Shown here: positions 40,746 to 49,343 of the stretch, one piece after another
How positions within the stretch are numbered: the stretch's first letter is position 1
Layout: every line of letters begins with the position of its first letter
Assembly (NCBI GenBank): GCA_016721245.1
Contig: JADKIQ010000020.1
Location: forward strand, 1-64,000
DNA length: 64,000 nt
Direction: 5' to 3'
From: Sphingobacteriales bacterium
GTDB lineage: Bacteria > Bacteroidota > Bacteroidia > Chitinophagales > JADIYW01
Notes under the pieces: model-generated
The model's database searches: none
Told to the model about the DNA's origin: nothing
What the model saw: only the letters and a program-made list of their open reading frames with translations
Position numbers and translations under genes: made by a program

Positions 40746-43700
40746 ATGAGTAACAAAAAATATTGGACGAGCTTGGATGAGTTAAATGAAACTCCTCAAT
40801 ACAAAGAACAAGCTGCAAAGGAATTTAATTTTGAAATCGACGCAAACGATGCGGAAGATAATGGTGGTACCAATCGCCGTGACTTCCTAAAAGCAATGGG
40901 TTTCAGTGTATCTGTGGCTGCATTGGCTTCTGCATGTAAAATTCCTACACACAAAGCAATTCCTTACACGCTGGATACCAGAAAAGCAGTTCCTGAAGTA
41001 ACACCGGGTGTAGCAGATTATTTTGCTACTACTTTTTACGATGGAAATGACTGTATCAATATTTTGGTGAAAACACGTGAAGGTCGCCCAATTAAAATTG
41101 AAGGAAATACTGATTCTCCTTTTACGTTAGGCGGAACAAACGCAAGAGCACAGGCTTCTGTATTGAGTTTGTACGATGTAACACGTTTAGCTACTCCAAC
41201 CATTAAAAATAAAAAGGCTGACTGGAAAACAGTAGATGCTGAAATTACTGCAAAACTGGATGCAATTGCAAAAAGTGGCGGTAAAATCGCATTGGTTACA
41301 GGTACTGTTGCTTCTGTGATTACTAAAAAAGCAATTGAAAAATTTGTAGCAAAATATCCAACCACTACTGTAGTTAGTTATGATGCAATTTCTAACTATG
41401 CAACAAGAAAAGCAAACCAGACGAGTCTTGGTGCTGCAATCATCCCTTCTATTAATTATGATAAAGCGGATGTTATTGTTGGTTTTAATACAGACTTTTT
41501 AGGTACCTGTATTTCTTCTGTAGAAAATACAAAGAAATATATTGCAAACAGAGTACCGACTAAAGAAAATCCAAAAATGTCCCGCCACCACCAGTTTCAG
41601 TCAACTATGACGATTACAGGTGCAAGTGCGGATTACAGATATCCAATCAATCCGTCAGAAGAGAAACAAGCATTAATCAATTTGTTGGCAGCAGTTGGCG
41701 GTTCAGTAAGTGGTGTAAAAAACCTTTCGGGAAAAGACGCTAATGACGGTATTGCTAAAGTGGCTAAAGAATTAAGCGCTGCAAAAGGAAAATCTGTTGT
41801 GGTTTCCGGTACTAATGATGTGGAGATACAATTATTGGTAAACGCAATCAATGGAACTTTAGGTAATTACGGTAGCGTGATTGATACTGCAAACAACTAT
41901 AATTTAAAATCAGGAAACGATGAAGCATTGGCTGCATTGGCAAATGATTTAAAAGCTGGTGCATACAAAGGAATTATTTTAGTAGGAGCAAATCCTGTTT
42001 ACAACACACCTTACTCAGAAATATTTAAGGAAGCTATTAAAAAAGCAGAATTATCCGTTTCTACGGCAGACAGACCTGATGAATCAGCTCAGTTTAGCCA
42101 ATATATTGCACCAGATTCACATTATTTAGAGTCATGGGATATCATTGCACCGAAATCTGGTTTCTACGGATTCGTACAACCAACCATTTCAGCATTATTT
42201 GATACCCGTCAGGCAGCAGCTTCTTTATTTACATGGGCAGGAGATACTACACCGATTGCACAAATCGTGCAAAATGAAGTAGCAGCCATCTCAGGTGGAA
42301 ATTACCAGACAGCAATACAGGCAGGTTTCTTCGGAAGCGTTGCAGCTGGCAGCGGCGCAAGTGCTAATGTGGGCGCATCTGTAGCAGGTGTGAAAACAGA
42401 AACGGCTGCACCTAAAGGAATGGAAGTAATCTTCTACGAAAAAGTTGGTTTAGGTGACGGTAGCTATGCAAATAACCCGTTCTTACAGGAATTGCCGGAT
42501 CCGGTGGCTAAAGTAACCTGGGATAACTATGTTACGATACCATATTCATATGCGAAAGCAAAAGGAATCGATCCTCAGCCATCTGAAAAAAATGTACCTA
42601 TTGCAAAAGTAACCATCAACGGTAAATCTATTGAATTGCCGGTTGTTGTTCAATTCGGACAAGCAGCGAATACTCTAGCTATTGCTTTGGGTTACGGTCG
42701 TGAGAAAGCGGGTAAAGCCGGTGATATGGTAGGTAAAAGTGTATATCCTTTTGTAAAATCTGCAAATGGTGTCGCTTCTTATTCTACAGATGGTGCAACG
42801 ATTGAATTGACAGGAAAAACATACGAGTTGGCATTAAACCAAACGTATCATACCCTAATGGAAGATTACAGTCTTCCGATGCGTTCTAAAAAATACAGAG
42901 GCGAAATCGTTAAAGAAACGACTTTAGCTGAATACAAAAAGAATGAGCACGCAGGTAACGAAGACAGAGAAAAAATTAAAGAAGAATTCAGTCACTCATT
43001 ATATGACGGCTATAAACCAAATGACTATAAACAAGGTCATCACTGGGGAATGGTAGTGGATTTAAATGCATGTATCGGTTGCGGTTCATGTGTGGTTTCC
43101 TGCAGCATTGAAAACAACGTTCCTGTTGTTGGAAAACGTCAGGTTTACCGTTCACAGGAAATGCACTGGATGCGTATCGATCGTTATTATAATGGAAATC
43201 CAGATAATCCGGATGTTTCTTTCCAGCCAATGATGTGTCAGCATTGCAACAACGCACCATGCGAGAACGTATGTCCGGTGAATGCTACCAACCACAGTTC
43301 GGAAGGTCTGAACCAAATGGCTTATAACAGATGTATCGGTACAAGATATTGTGCAAACAACTGTCCTTATAAAGTACGTCGTTTCAACTGGTTGGATTAT
43401 CAGGGAGCAGACAGCTTTGGTAAATTCAATGACGGTAAACGTTCATTCACAGATACAGAAGCACAATCTTATATGTTCGAAGATTTAACCAGAATGGTAT
43501 TGAATCCGGATGTTGTAACACGTTCACGTGGTGTGATTGAAAAATGCTCTTTCTGCGTTCAACGTATTCAGGAAGGAAAATTAACTGCGAAAAAAGAAGG
43601 TCGTCCGTTGAAAGATGGAGATGTGAAATCAGCTTGTCAGACAGCTTGTCCTACAAATGCCATCACATTTGGTGACCAGAACAATAAAGAAAGCGTAGTA

Positions 43701-43844
43701 GCCAAAACTTTTGATACAAGTGGAAGAAACTACTATGTATTGGAAGAACAGCATTTCCTTTCAGCAGTTGGCTATCAGGTAAAAGTTAGAAATAAAGACG
43801 AAGAACCGGCACAATATTTCATTGATAAACCGTCGGAAGTTTAA
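40746..43844 (+). CDS. actB: Alternative complex III subunit ActB (molybdopterin-fold/Fe-S protein)
   Basis: 1032 residues. The twin-arginine motif TNRRDFLKAMGFSVSVAALA lies at about residues 43-62, as in 'TAT-variant-translocated' ActB. Residues about 70-750 form a molybdopterin-oxidoreductase-like fold, which in known ActB proteins lacks the cofactor. From residue about 776 the ferredoxin-like part carries CIGCGSCVVSC, CQHCNNAPCENVCP, CIGTRYCANNCPY and CSFC...CQTACP, enough for four Fe-S clusters. It faces the periplasm and links the quinol site in ActC to the haems of ActA. Thirty bases separate it from actA and actC. Confidence 0.95.
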   Translation: MSNKKYWTSLDELNETPQYKEQAAKEFNFEIDANDAEDNGGTNRRDFLKAMGFSVSVAALASACKIPTHKAIPYTLDTRKAVPEVTPGVADYFATTFYDGNDCINILVKTREGRPIKIEGNTDSPFTLGGTNARAQASVLSLYDVTRLATPTIKNKKADWKTVDAEITAKLDAIAKSGGKIALVTGTVASVITKKAIEKFVAKYPTTTVVSYDAISNYATRKANQTSLGAAIIPSINYDKADVIVGFNTDFLGTCISSVENTKKYIANRVPTKENPKMSRHHQFQSTMTITGASADYRYPINPSEEKQALINLLAAVGGSVSGVKNLSGKDANDGIAKVAKELSAAKGKSVVVSGTNDVEIQLLVNAINGTLGNYGSVIDTANNYNLKSGNDEALAALANDLKAGAYKGIILVGANPVYNTPYSEIFKEAIKKAELSVSTADRPDESAQFSQYIAPDSHYLESWDIIAPKSGFYGFVQPTISALFDTRQAAASLFTWAGDTTPIAQIVQNEVAAISGGNYQTAIQAGFFGSVAAGSGASANVGASVAGVKTETAAPKGMEVIFYEKVGLGDGSYANNPFLQELPDPVAKVTWDNYVTIPYSYAKAKGIDPQPSEKNVPIAKVTINGKSIELPVVVQFGQAANTLAIALGYGREKAGKAGDMVGKSVYPFVKSANGVASYSTDGATIELTGKTYELALNQTYHTLMEDYSLPMRSKKYRGEIVKETTLAEYKKNEHAGNEDREKIKEEFSHSLYDGYKPNDYKQGHHWGMVVDLNACIGCGSCVVSCSIENNVPVVGKRQVYRSQEMHWMRIDRYYNGNPDNPDVSFQPMMCQHCNNAPCENVCPVNATNHSSEGLNQMAYNRCIGTRYCANNCPYKVRRFNWLDYQGADSFGKFNDGKRSFTDTEAQSYMFEDLTRMVLNPDVVTRSRGVIEKCSFCVQRIQEGKLTAKKEGRPLKDGDVKSACQTACPTNAITFGDQNNKESVVAKTFDTSGRNYYVLEEQHFLSAVGYQVKVRNKDEEPAQYFIDKPSEV

Positions 43845-43874
43845 TAATTAATAAAAGTCGTAAAGTAAGATATA

Positions 43875-45314
43875 ATGGCAAGTCATTTTGAATCACCACT
43901 ACGCGAACCGTTAATATTCGGTAATAAAACGTATAAACAAATTACAAACGATATCGTTGGGCCAACTACCGGTAAAGTACAGCCTAAATGGTTGTTCTGG
44001 ACTTTGGTATCTGCTGCTGTTGCGGGATTATTTGTGTTTTGTATCACCTGGGAAGTTTGTTTTGGTATTGGTACCTGGGGTGCTAACAAAACGGTTGGTT
44101 GGGCATGGGATATCACCAACTTCGTTTGGTGGATCGGTATCGGTCACGCAGGAACACTGATTTCAGCTATCTTGTTATTATTCCGTCAGAAATGGCGTAC
44201 AGGGGTTAACCGTGCAGCAGAAGCGATGACGATTTTCGCGGTTGTCTGCGCAGGTCAGTTCCCTATCTTCCACATGGGGCGTGTTTGGGACGCATTTTTC
44301 ATCTTCCCTTATCCGAATACAAGAGGACCACTTTGGGTAAACTTTACCTCTCCCTTACTTTGGGACGTATTTGCGATTTCTACTTATTTCACTGTTTCTT
44401 TATTATTCTGGTATACAGGTTTAGTTCCGGATTTTGGTACTATTCGTGACCAGTCTAAGACACCGGGCAGATGGAAATTCTATAATTTCTTAAGCTTCGG
44501 ATGGGTAGGAAGTGCTAAACATTGGGAACGATGGGAATCACTTTCATTAATTTTAGCAGGTTTATCAACTCCATTAGTATTATCCGTACATACGATAGTA
44601 TCCTTTGACTTCGCAACTTCCGTAGTTCCAGGCTGGCATACAACCATCATGCCTCCGTACTTCGTAGCGGGTGCGATTTTCTCAGGATTTGCGATGGTAT
44701 TAACTTTGATGTTAGTGGCGCGTCACGTAATGAATTTACAGGATTACATCACTCTGGCTCACATTGAGTCGATGAATAAAGTAATGTTGTTAACCGGTAC
44801 AATGGTGGGTATAGCTTATTTGACAGAGCTTTTCACAGCATGGTATTCCGGAAATATGTATGAAAGTTATGCATTCGCCAACAGAGCCTTTGGTCCGTAT
44901 TGGTGGGCATACTGGAGTATGATGTTCTGTAACTTAGTATCACCGCAGGTGTTTTGGTTTAGAAAATTAAGAAGAAATCTATGGGTTACGTTTGCTATGT
45001 CTATTTTGATTAACATAGGTATGTGGTTTGAGCGTTTCGTGATTATCGTAATCTCCTTACACAGAGATTATTTACCATCAAGTTGGGTGTACTATTCTCC
45101 AACATGGGTAGAAATAGGCATTTTCGTAGGAACAATTGGATTATTTATGACCCTGTTCTTATTATTCTGCAGATTCTTCCCGGCAATTGCGATTGCAGAG
45201 GTAAAATCTATCCTGAAAGTTTCAGGAAATCAATACAGACAAGGACAATTAGATGAAGTAAAAGATCAGGAAGTATATAAAAATACATCAGTAGAAGCTG
45301 GAACCTGGGATTAA
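43875..45314 (+). CDS. actC: Alternative complex III subunit ActC (NrfD/PsrC-type quinol-binding membrane protein)
   Basis: 479 residues with about ten membrane helices. The N-terminal cytoplasmic part LREPLIFGNKTYKQITNDI is followed by WLFWTLVSAAVAGLFVFCIT, WWIGIGHAGTLISAILLLFR, FPIFHMGRVWDAFF and LSVHTIVSFDFATSVVPGWH. These are NrfD-family blocks that form the quinol site and proton path. ActC and ActF form the two membrane halves of the complex. Complete length and normal order in the act operon. Confidence 0.95.
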   Translation: MASHFESPLREPLIFGNKTYKQITNDIVGPTTGKVQPKWLFWTLVSAAVAGLFVFCITWEVCFGIGTWGANKTVGWAWDITNFVWWIGIGHAGTLISAILLLFRQKWRTGVNRAAEAMTIFAVVCAGQFPIFHMGRVWDAFFIFPYPNTRGPLWVNFTSPLLWDVFAISTYFTVSLLFWYTGLVPDFGTIRDQSKTPGRWKFYNFLSFGWVGSAKHWERWESLSLILAGLSTPLVLSVHTIVSFDFATSVVPGWHTTIMPPYFVAGAIFSGFAMVLTLMLVARHVMNLQDYITLAHIESMNKVMLLTGTMVGIAYLTELFTAWYSGNMYESYAFANRAFGPYWWAYWSMMFCNLVSPQVFWFRKLRRNLWVTFAMSILINIGMWFERFVIIVISLHRDYLPSSWVYYSPTWVEIGIFVGTIGLFMTLFLLFCRFFPAIAIAEVKSILKVSGNQYRQGQLDEVKDQEVYKNTSVEAGTWD

Positions 45315-45341
45315 TTTTTAAAATTCATTATTAGAAATAAT

Positions 45342-45872
45342 ATGAGCGATACAAAAAAATATTTAGTAGGAATGTTCGACGACGACGATGTGTTATTACA
45401 CGCCGTTAAGGACGTGCGAAATGCAGGTTATGAAATTACCGATGCATTTACACCATTTCCGGTGCATGGTTTGGAACATGCAATGGGTTTAGAACCCACT
45501 CGTATTCATACAGCAGGATTCTTCTTCGGAGCTACAGGTTTAACCGTTGCGTTGAGTATGATTACGTTTATCAATAAGTTTAACTATCCGACAGATTATG
45601 GCGGCAAACCAAACTTTGGGTTGTTGGCATATGTACCGATTACATTTGAACATACCGTATTATTTTCTGCAATTGGTATGACTGTTTCTTTCTATTATTT
45701 ATGTAAACTTTGGCCGGGTAAAAAGCCGAAAATCATAGATGAAAGAACAACAGATCATTTGTTTGCATTAACATTTGAACTAGACAGCACTAAAGATGCT
45801 AATTATGTAAATGCTGTCTCTGAATTACTGAAAAAAGAAGGCGCTATCGAAGTTTATCAAAAAGAAGTATAA
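45342..45872 (+). CDS. actD: Alternative complex III subunit ActD (DUF3341)
   Basis: 176 residues. DUF3341 pattern: the N-terminal ferredoxin-like KKYLVGMFDDDDVLLHAVKD and YEITDAFTPFPVHGLEHAMG is followed by two membrane helices (IHTAGFFFGATGLTVALSM and HTVLFSAIGMTVSFYYLC) and a C-terminal soluble helix. A structural subunit anchored at the cytoplasmic side. It follows actC by 27 bases and precedes actE by four. Confidence 0.93.
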   Translation: MSDTKKYLVGMFDDDDVLLHAVKDVRNAGYEITDAFTPFPVHGLEHAMGLEPTRIHTAGFFFGATGLTVALSMITFINKFNYPTDYGGKPNFGLLAYVPITFEHTVLFSAIGMTVSFYYLCKLWPGKKPKIIDERTTDHLFALTFELDSTKDANYVNAVSELLKKEGAIEVYQKEV

Positions 45873-45876
45873 CATC

Positions 45877-46476
45877 ATGTTGAAACAATATCAAATCATA
45901 TTTATCGTTTTAGTGCTTGGTCTTACATCTTGTATCCGAAGTTCTAAACAGCCGGGAAGACAATACATGCCCGATATGGCTGAAGCAGTTGCTTATGAGG
46001 CCGGTTCTCCAAATCCTATTTTTAAGGATGGAAAAACGAATCAACTGGCACCTGCAGGAAGCATGGCAAGAGGAAAGTACATCTATCCGTTATCGGATTC
46101 AGATTATGAGAAATCCGCATCTCTGATAACAGATCCTTTTACATTTACGAAGGATGAAATAGAAGGAGAAGGTAAAAATTTATTTACTGTGAACTGCGCT
46201 ATTTGTCATGGTGAAAAAGGAGACGGACAAGGGTATCTTGTTCAGATTAATAAATTCCCGCCTCCGCCGTCTTATTTATCTGAACCATTATTGTCTTTGT
46301 CAGAAGGTAAAAGATATCATACGTTGATGTATGGAAAAAATATGATGGGTTCTTACGCATCACAATTAAATCACAGAGAACGTTGGTTAGTGTTAAGTTA
46401 CGTGAAATCACTGCAGGATGCAAGCAAACCTGCAGCAGCTTCATCGGCAAAAACTGACTCAACTAAAACTAAATAA
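45877..46476 (+). CDS. actE: Alternative complex III subunit ActE (monohaem cytochrome c lipoprotein)
   Basis: 199 residues. The lipoprotein signal MLKQYQIIFIVLVLGLTSC puts the lipidated Cys at residue 19. The characteristic early motif YMPDMAEAVAYEAG and a haem site CAICHGEKGDGQG (about 108-120) are present, with GKNMMGSYASQL giving the Met axial ligand. In the family ActE accepts electrons from ActA and hands them to the CuA site of the oxidase. That fits the adjacent coxB. Confidence 0.94.
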   Translation: MLKQYQIIFIVLVLGLTSCIRSSKQPGRQYMPDMAEAVAYEAGSPNPIFKDGKTNQLAPAGSMARGKYIYPLSDSDYEKSASLITDPFTFTKDEIEGEGKNLFTVNCAICHGEKGDGQGYLVQINKFPPPPSYLSEPLLSLSEGKRYHTLMYGKNMMGSYASQLNHRERWLVLSYVKSLQDASKPAAASSAKTDSTKTK

Positions 46477-46497
46477 TAATTTAAACAGATTCTCGCA

Positions 46498-47802
46498 ATG
46501 AATACATACGTTTTTGATTCGGGCACCAAGAAAAATATTTTTATAGCTTTTGGCATAGGAGTACTTTTACTTATACTGGGTGTGTTGTTTTTTGGAAATA
46601 GCGAAAGCCATAGTAATCATGCCACTGCCACACACGGACAGGCGGTAGAAGCAAAAGCAGTAACAGCTGAACCTGCTGCTGCGGAAGGCCATGGTCATGC
46701 TGCGCCAACCTTGAAAATGACGGTTATCGCAAATATTTACAATATTTTCTATTTCGGATTTTATATTGCATTAGCAGCTTTGTTCTTCCTCGCAGCAACT
46801 AATATCGCTTGGGGTGGTTGGCAGATTCAGATTCAAAAAATACCATTGGCTATGGCATCCACTATAGTTGTATTTTTAGTTTGTTTACTGGTAATGTTTC
46901 TATTTTTCAATCATGATATCTTTCACTGGACACATGAAGAATTATACATAAAAGGAAGCAAGACGTTTGATGAAACACTGAACACAAAACGTGATTTCTT
47001 GAACATGACAACATTCTGGTCTTTTTATGTGATAATAGCCGGTTCTTGTTTAGCATTAACATATAAATGGTGGAACACGCTGACAACAATGGATTCCAAC
47101 CCTTCCAGAAAACTATTTTCTACCAGTCGTGTTATAGCTGCAACCACAATAGTTTTGATTTCATTCGTTATCAATACATTCGCAACATGGTTATGGTCTA
47201 TGTCTATTCAACCACATTGGTATAGTACTATGTTCACATGGAATACAATGGCAAGTGCTGCCGTTACTATGTTATCCATTGTAATACTGTTTATACATTA
47301 CCTGAAAGGAAAAGGATATTTACCAAAAGTAAATGACAACCATAAACATGACGTGGCTAAACTGATGTTTGCTATCAGTGTATTCTGGTGCTATACCTGG
47401 TTTGCTCAGTATATGTTAATCTGGTATGCAAATATCCCGGAAGAGACAGAATACTTCCGCTTAAGAAGAAATGTAGATAACTATGGTATCTTATTTCACG
47501 GAGCATTCTTTTTCAATTTCGTATTACCGTTCTTTATCTTAATGACCAGAAATTCTAAAAGAAGTAAAAATGTAACGATTGTTGCAGCTATTATCATAAT
47601 TCTGGGACAATTTGCAGCATTCTTCTTAATGAATTGTCCTGCATTATTACCAAAAGGCGGATTTGGATTAATTAGTTTCGGATTGTTTTTGATGATTGGA
47701 AGTATATTTGTTTACCTCACTCTTGCAGTTTTAGCAAAAGTGAAAGACTTAGCATCTACCACTCATCCATACGTAAATGAAAGTTATCATCATCATATTT
47801 AA
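46498..47802 (+). CDS. actF: Alternative complex III subunit ActF
   Basis: 434 residues with about ten membrane helices; an NrfD-like paralogue of ActC. After an initial helix (FIAFGIGVLLLILGVLFFG) comes a His/Ala-rich periplasmic loop (HSNHATATHGQAVEAKAVTA). Then follow IYNIFYFGFYIALAALFFLA, THEELYIKG, RDFLNMTTFWSFYVIIAGSC and the FAQYMLIWYANIPEETEYF block. In known structures ActF forms the second membrane half and may take part in proton translocation. It ends 14 bases before coxB. Confidence 0.94.
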   Translation: MNTYVFDSGTKKNIFIAFGIGVLLLILGVLFFGNSESHSNHATATHGQAVEAKAVTAEPAAAEGHGHAAPTLKMTVIANIYNIFYFGFYIALAALFFLAATNIAWGGWQIQIQKIPLAMASTIVVFLVCLLVMFLFFNHDIFHWTHEELYIKGSKTFDETLNTKRDFLNMTTFWSFYVIIAGSCLALTYKWWNTLTTMDSNPSRKLFSTSRVIAATTIVLISFVINTFATWLWSMSIQPHWYSTMFTWNTMASAAVTMLSIVILFIHYLKGKGYLPKVNDNHKHDVAKLMFAISVFWCYTWFAQYMLIWYANIPEETEYFRLRRNVDNYGILFHGAFFFNFVLPFFILMTRNSKRSKNVTIVAAIIIILGQFAAFFLMNCPALLPKGGFGLISFGLFLMIGSIFVYLTLAVLAKVKDLASTTHPYVNESYHHHI

Positions 47803-47815
47803 AATTTAGTCAGAC

Positions 47816-49312
47816 ATGGCAATTATATTAGGCTTATTAACGTTAGTGTTGTTGTACATCGTAATTGTACAAATAAGCAAGGCATCAGATTTAATCAAGT
47901 CCTTGCGTTCCGGTGATGAAAAAGAAGAGTCATTTGGAAACAGTGCATTATTTACCTCTATTATCGGTTTTGGAGTACTTGTTTATTCTATTGTAACTTG
48001 TTTTGTATATGGCCCAACGATGTTACCGAAACCTGCTTCCGAACAAGGCGTTTGGATAAATGATTTAATGAATGTCACAATTGTGTTAACAGGTGTCGTA
48101 TTTATCATTACTCAGGCACTTTTATTCTGGTTTGTATATAAATATCATTACAGAAAAGGTAGAAAAGCATATTTCTTTGCAGATAATAATAAACTGGAAG
48201 TAGCCTGGACAGTCGTTCCTGCTATCGTGCTCACTTTTTTAATTGGTTTCGGTATACAGAAATGGTTTAAAATATTCTCACCCGCACCAAAAGATGCAGT
48301 TTTAATTGAAGCTACCGGTAAACAATATGCATGGTCAATACGTTATTCTGGTGCTGATCATACATTAGGAAAAAGAGACTTTTCCCTCGTGAATCCAGAT
48401 AATGAATTGGGAATAAACTGGAATGATGCTGCAAGTCATGATGATTTCATGGCGGATGAAATAGTATTACCGGTAAATAAACCGGTTTCAATAAATGTTG
48501 GTGCATTGGATGTTATACATAATTTTTGGTTGCCTCATTTCAGATTAATGATGTCGGCTGTTCCTGGTGTTCCAACACACCTTTGGTTTCGTCCGACTAT
48601 AACCACTGAAGAAATGAAAAAGGAAACGAACAATCCTAACTTCGAATATGTTGTAGCTTGTAATAAATTATGTGGTTCCGGACACTATAATATGAAGAAA
48701 AAAGTAAGAGTAGTATCACAGGAAGAATATGAAAAATGGTTCAGTGAACAAAAGTCTTATTATGCAACTGTTGTAAAGCCTGCAATGGAAAGCGGTACAT
48801 TCAAAATGCCGGTTTCTGAGGTTTCAGAAAACACACCAGCAGCAGCAACATCTGCAAATGGATTTTCAGGCAAGCTTTCAACAGGCTTTGAATTAGTAGG
48901 TGCTGTGAATGGAGGAGTGGAAAATAAATTGGTTAATTTTATTCAAAGTGATAAACAGGTTGCTAAAGATATATGGTTTTCTTTTGACAGATTGTTGTTC
49001 GAAACAGGTAAGTCAACATTGAAACCTTCATCGCAGGAACAGTTGAAAAATATTTCGGAAATAATGAAAGCATTTCCTGCTGTAGAAATTAAGTTAGGTG
49101 GATATACCGATAATGTTGGAGATCAGAAAGCTAATTTAAAATTATCTGATAACCGGGCAAAAGCAGTAATGGCAGAGTTGATTAAATTGGGTGTGGCTGC
49201 TAACAGAATAAAAGCGGAAGGTTATGGTGACCAGTTTCCTGTTGCTACAAATGATACAGATGCAGGTCGTCAGCAAAACAGAAGAATAGATATTAGAGTA
49301 ACTAAGAAATAA
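47816..49312 (+). CDS. coxB: Cytochrome c oxidase subunit II with C-terminal OmpA-like domain
   Basis: 498 residues, much longer than normal. Three hydrophobic segments occur in the first 145 residues, the last two being the subunit II hairpin (VVFIITQALLFWFVYKYHY, then VVPAIVLTFLIGFGIQ). The periplasmic cupredoxin domain has GKQYAWSIRY, H235 in DVIHNFW and the CuA ligands C282, C286, H290 and M293 (CNKLCGSGHYNM). After a Pro/Ala/Ser linker (about 335-385), residues about 386-498 form an OmpA-type domain: WFSFDRLLFETGKSTLKP, LGGYTDNVGDQKANLKLSDN and QQNRRIDIRV, with the Asp and Arg expected to bind diaminopimelate. No frameshift or stop separates the domains. It could tether the oxidase or supercomplex to peptidoglycan. 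Confidence 0.93.
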   Translation: MAIILGLLTLVLLYIVIVQISKASDLIKSLRSGDEKEESFGNSALFTSIIGFGVLVYSIVTCFVYGPTMLPKPASEQGVWINDLMNVTIVLTGVVFIITQALLFWFVYKYHYRKGRKAYFFADNNKLEVAWTVVPAIVLTFLIGFGIQKWFKIFSPAPKDAVLIEATGKQYAWSIRYSGADHTLGKRDFSLVNPDNELGINWNDAASHDDFMADEIVLPVNKPVSINVGALDVIHNFWLPHFRLMMSAVPGVPTHLWFRPTITTEEMKKETNNPNFEYVVACNKLCGSGHYNMKKKVRVVSQEEYEKWFSEQKSYYATVVKPAMESGTFKMPVSEVSENTPAAATSANGFSGKLSTGFELVGAVNGGVENKLVNFIQSDKQVAKDIWFSFDRLLFETGKSTLKPSSQEQLKNISEIMKAFPAVEIKLGGYTDNVGDQKANLKLSDNRAKAVMAELIKLGVAANRIKAEGYGDQFPVATNDTDAGRQQNRRIDIRVTKK

Positions 49313-49343
49313 TTAAATTTAAGTAGCCTTAAATTAACAATAT

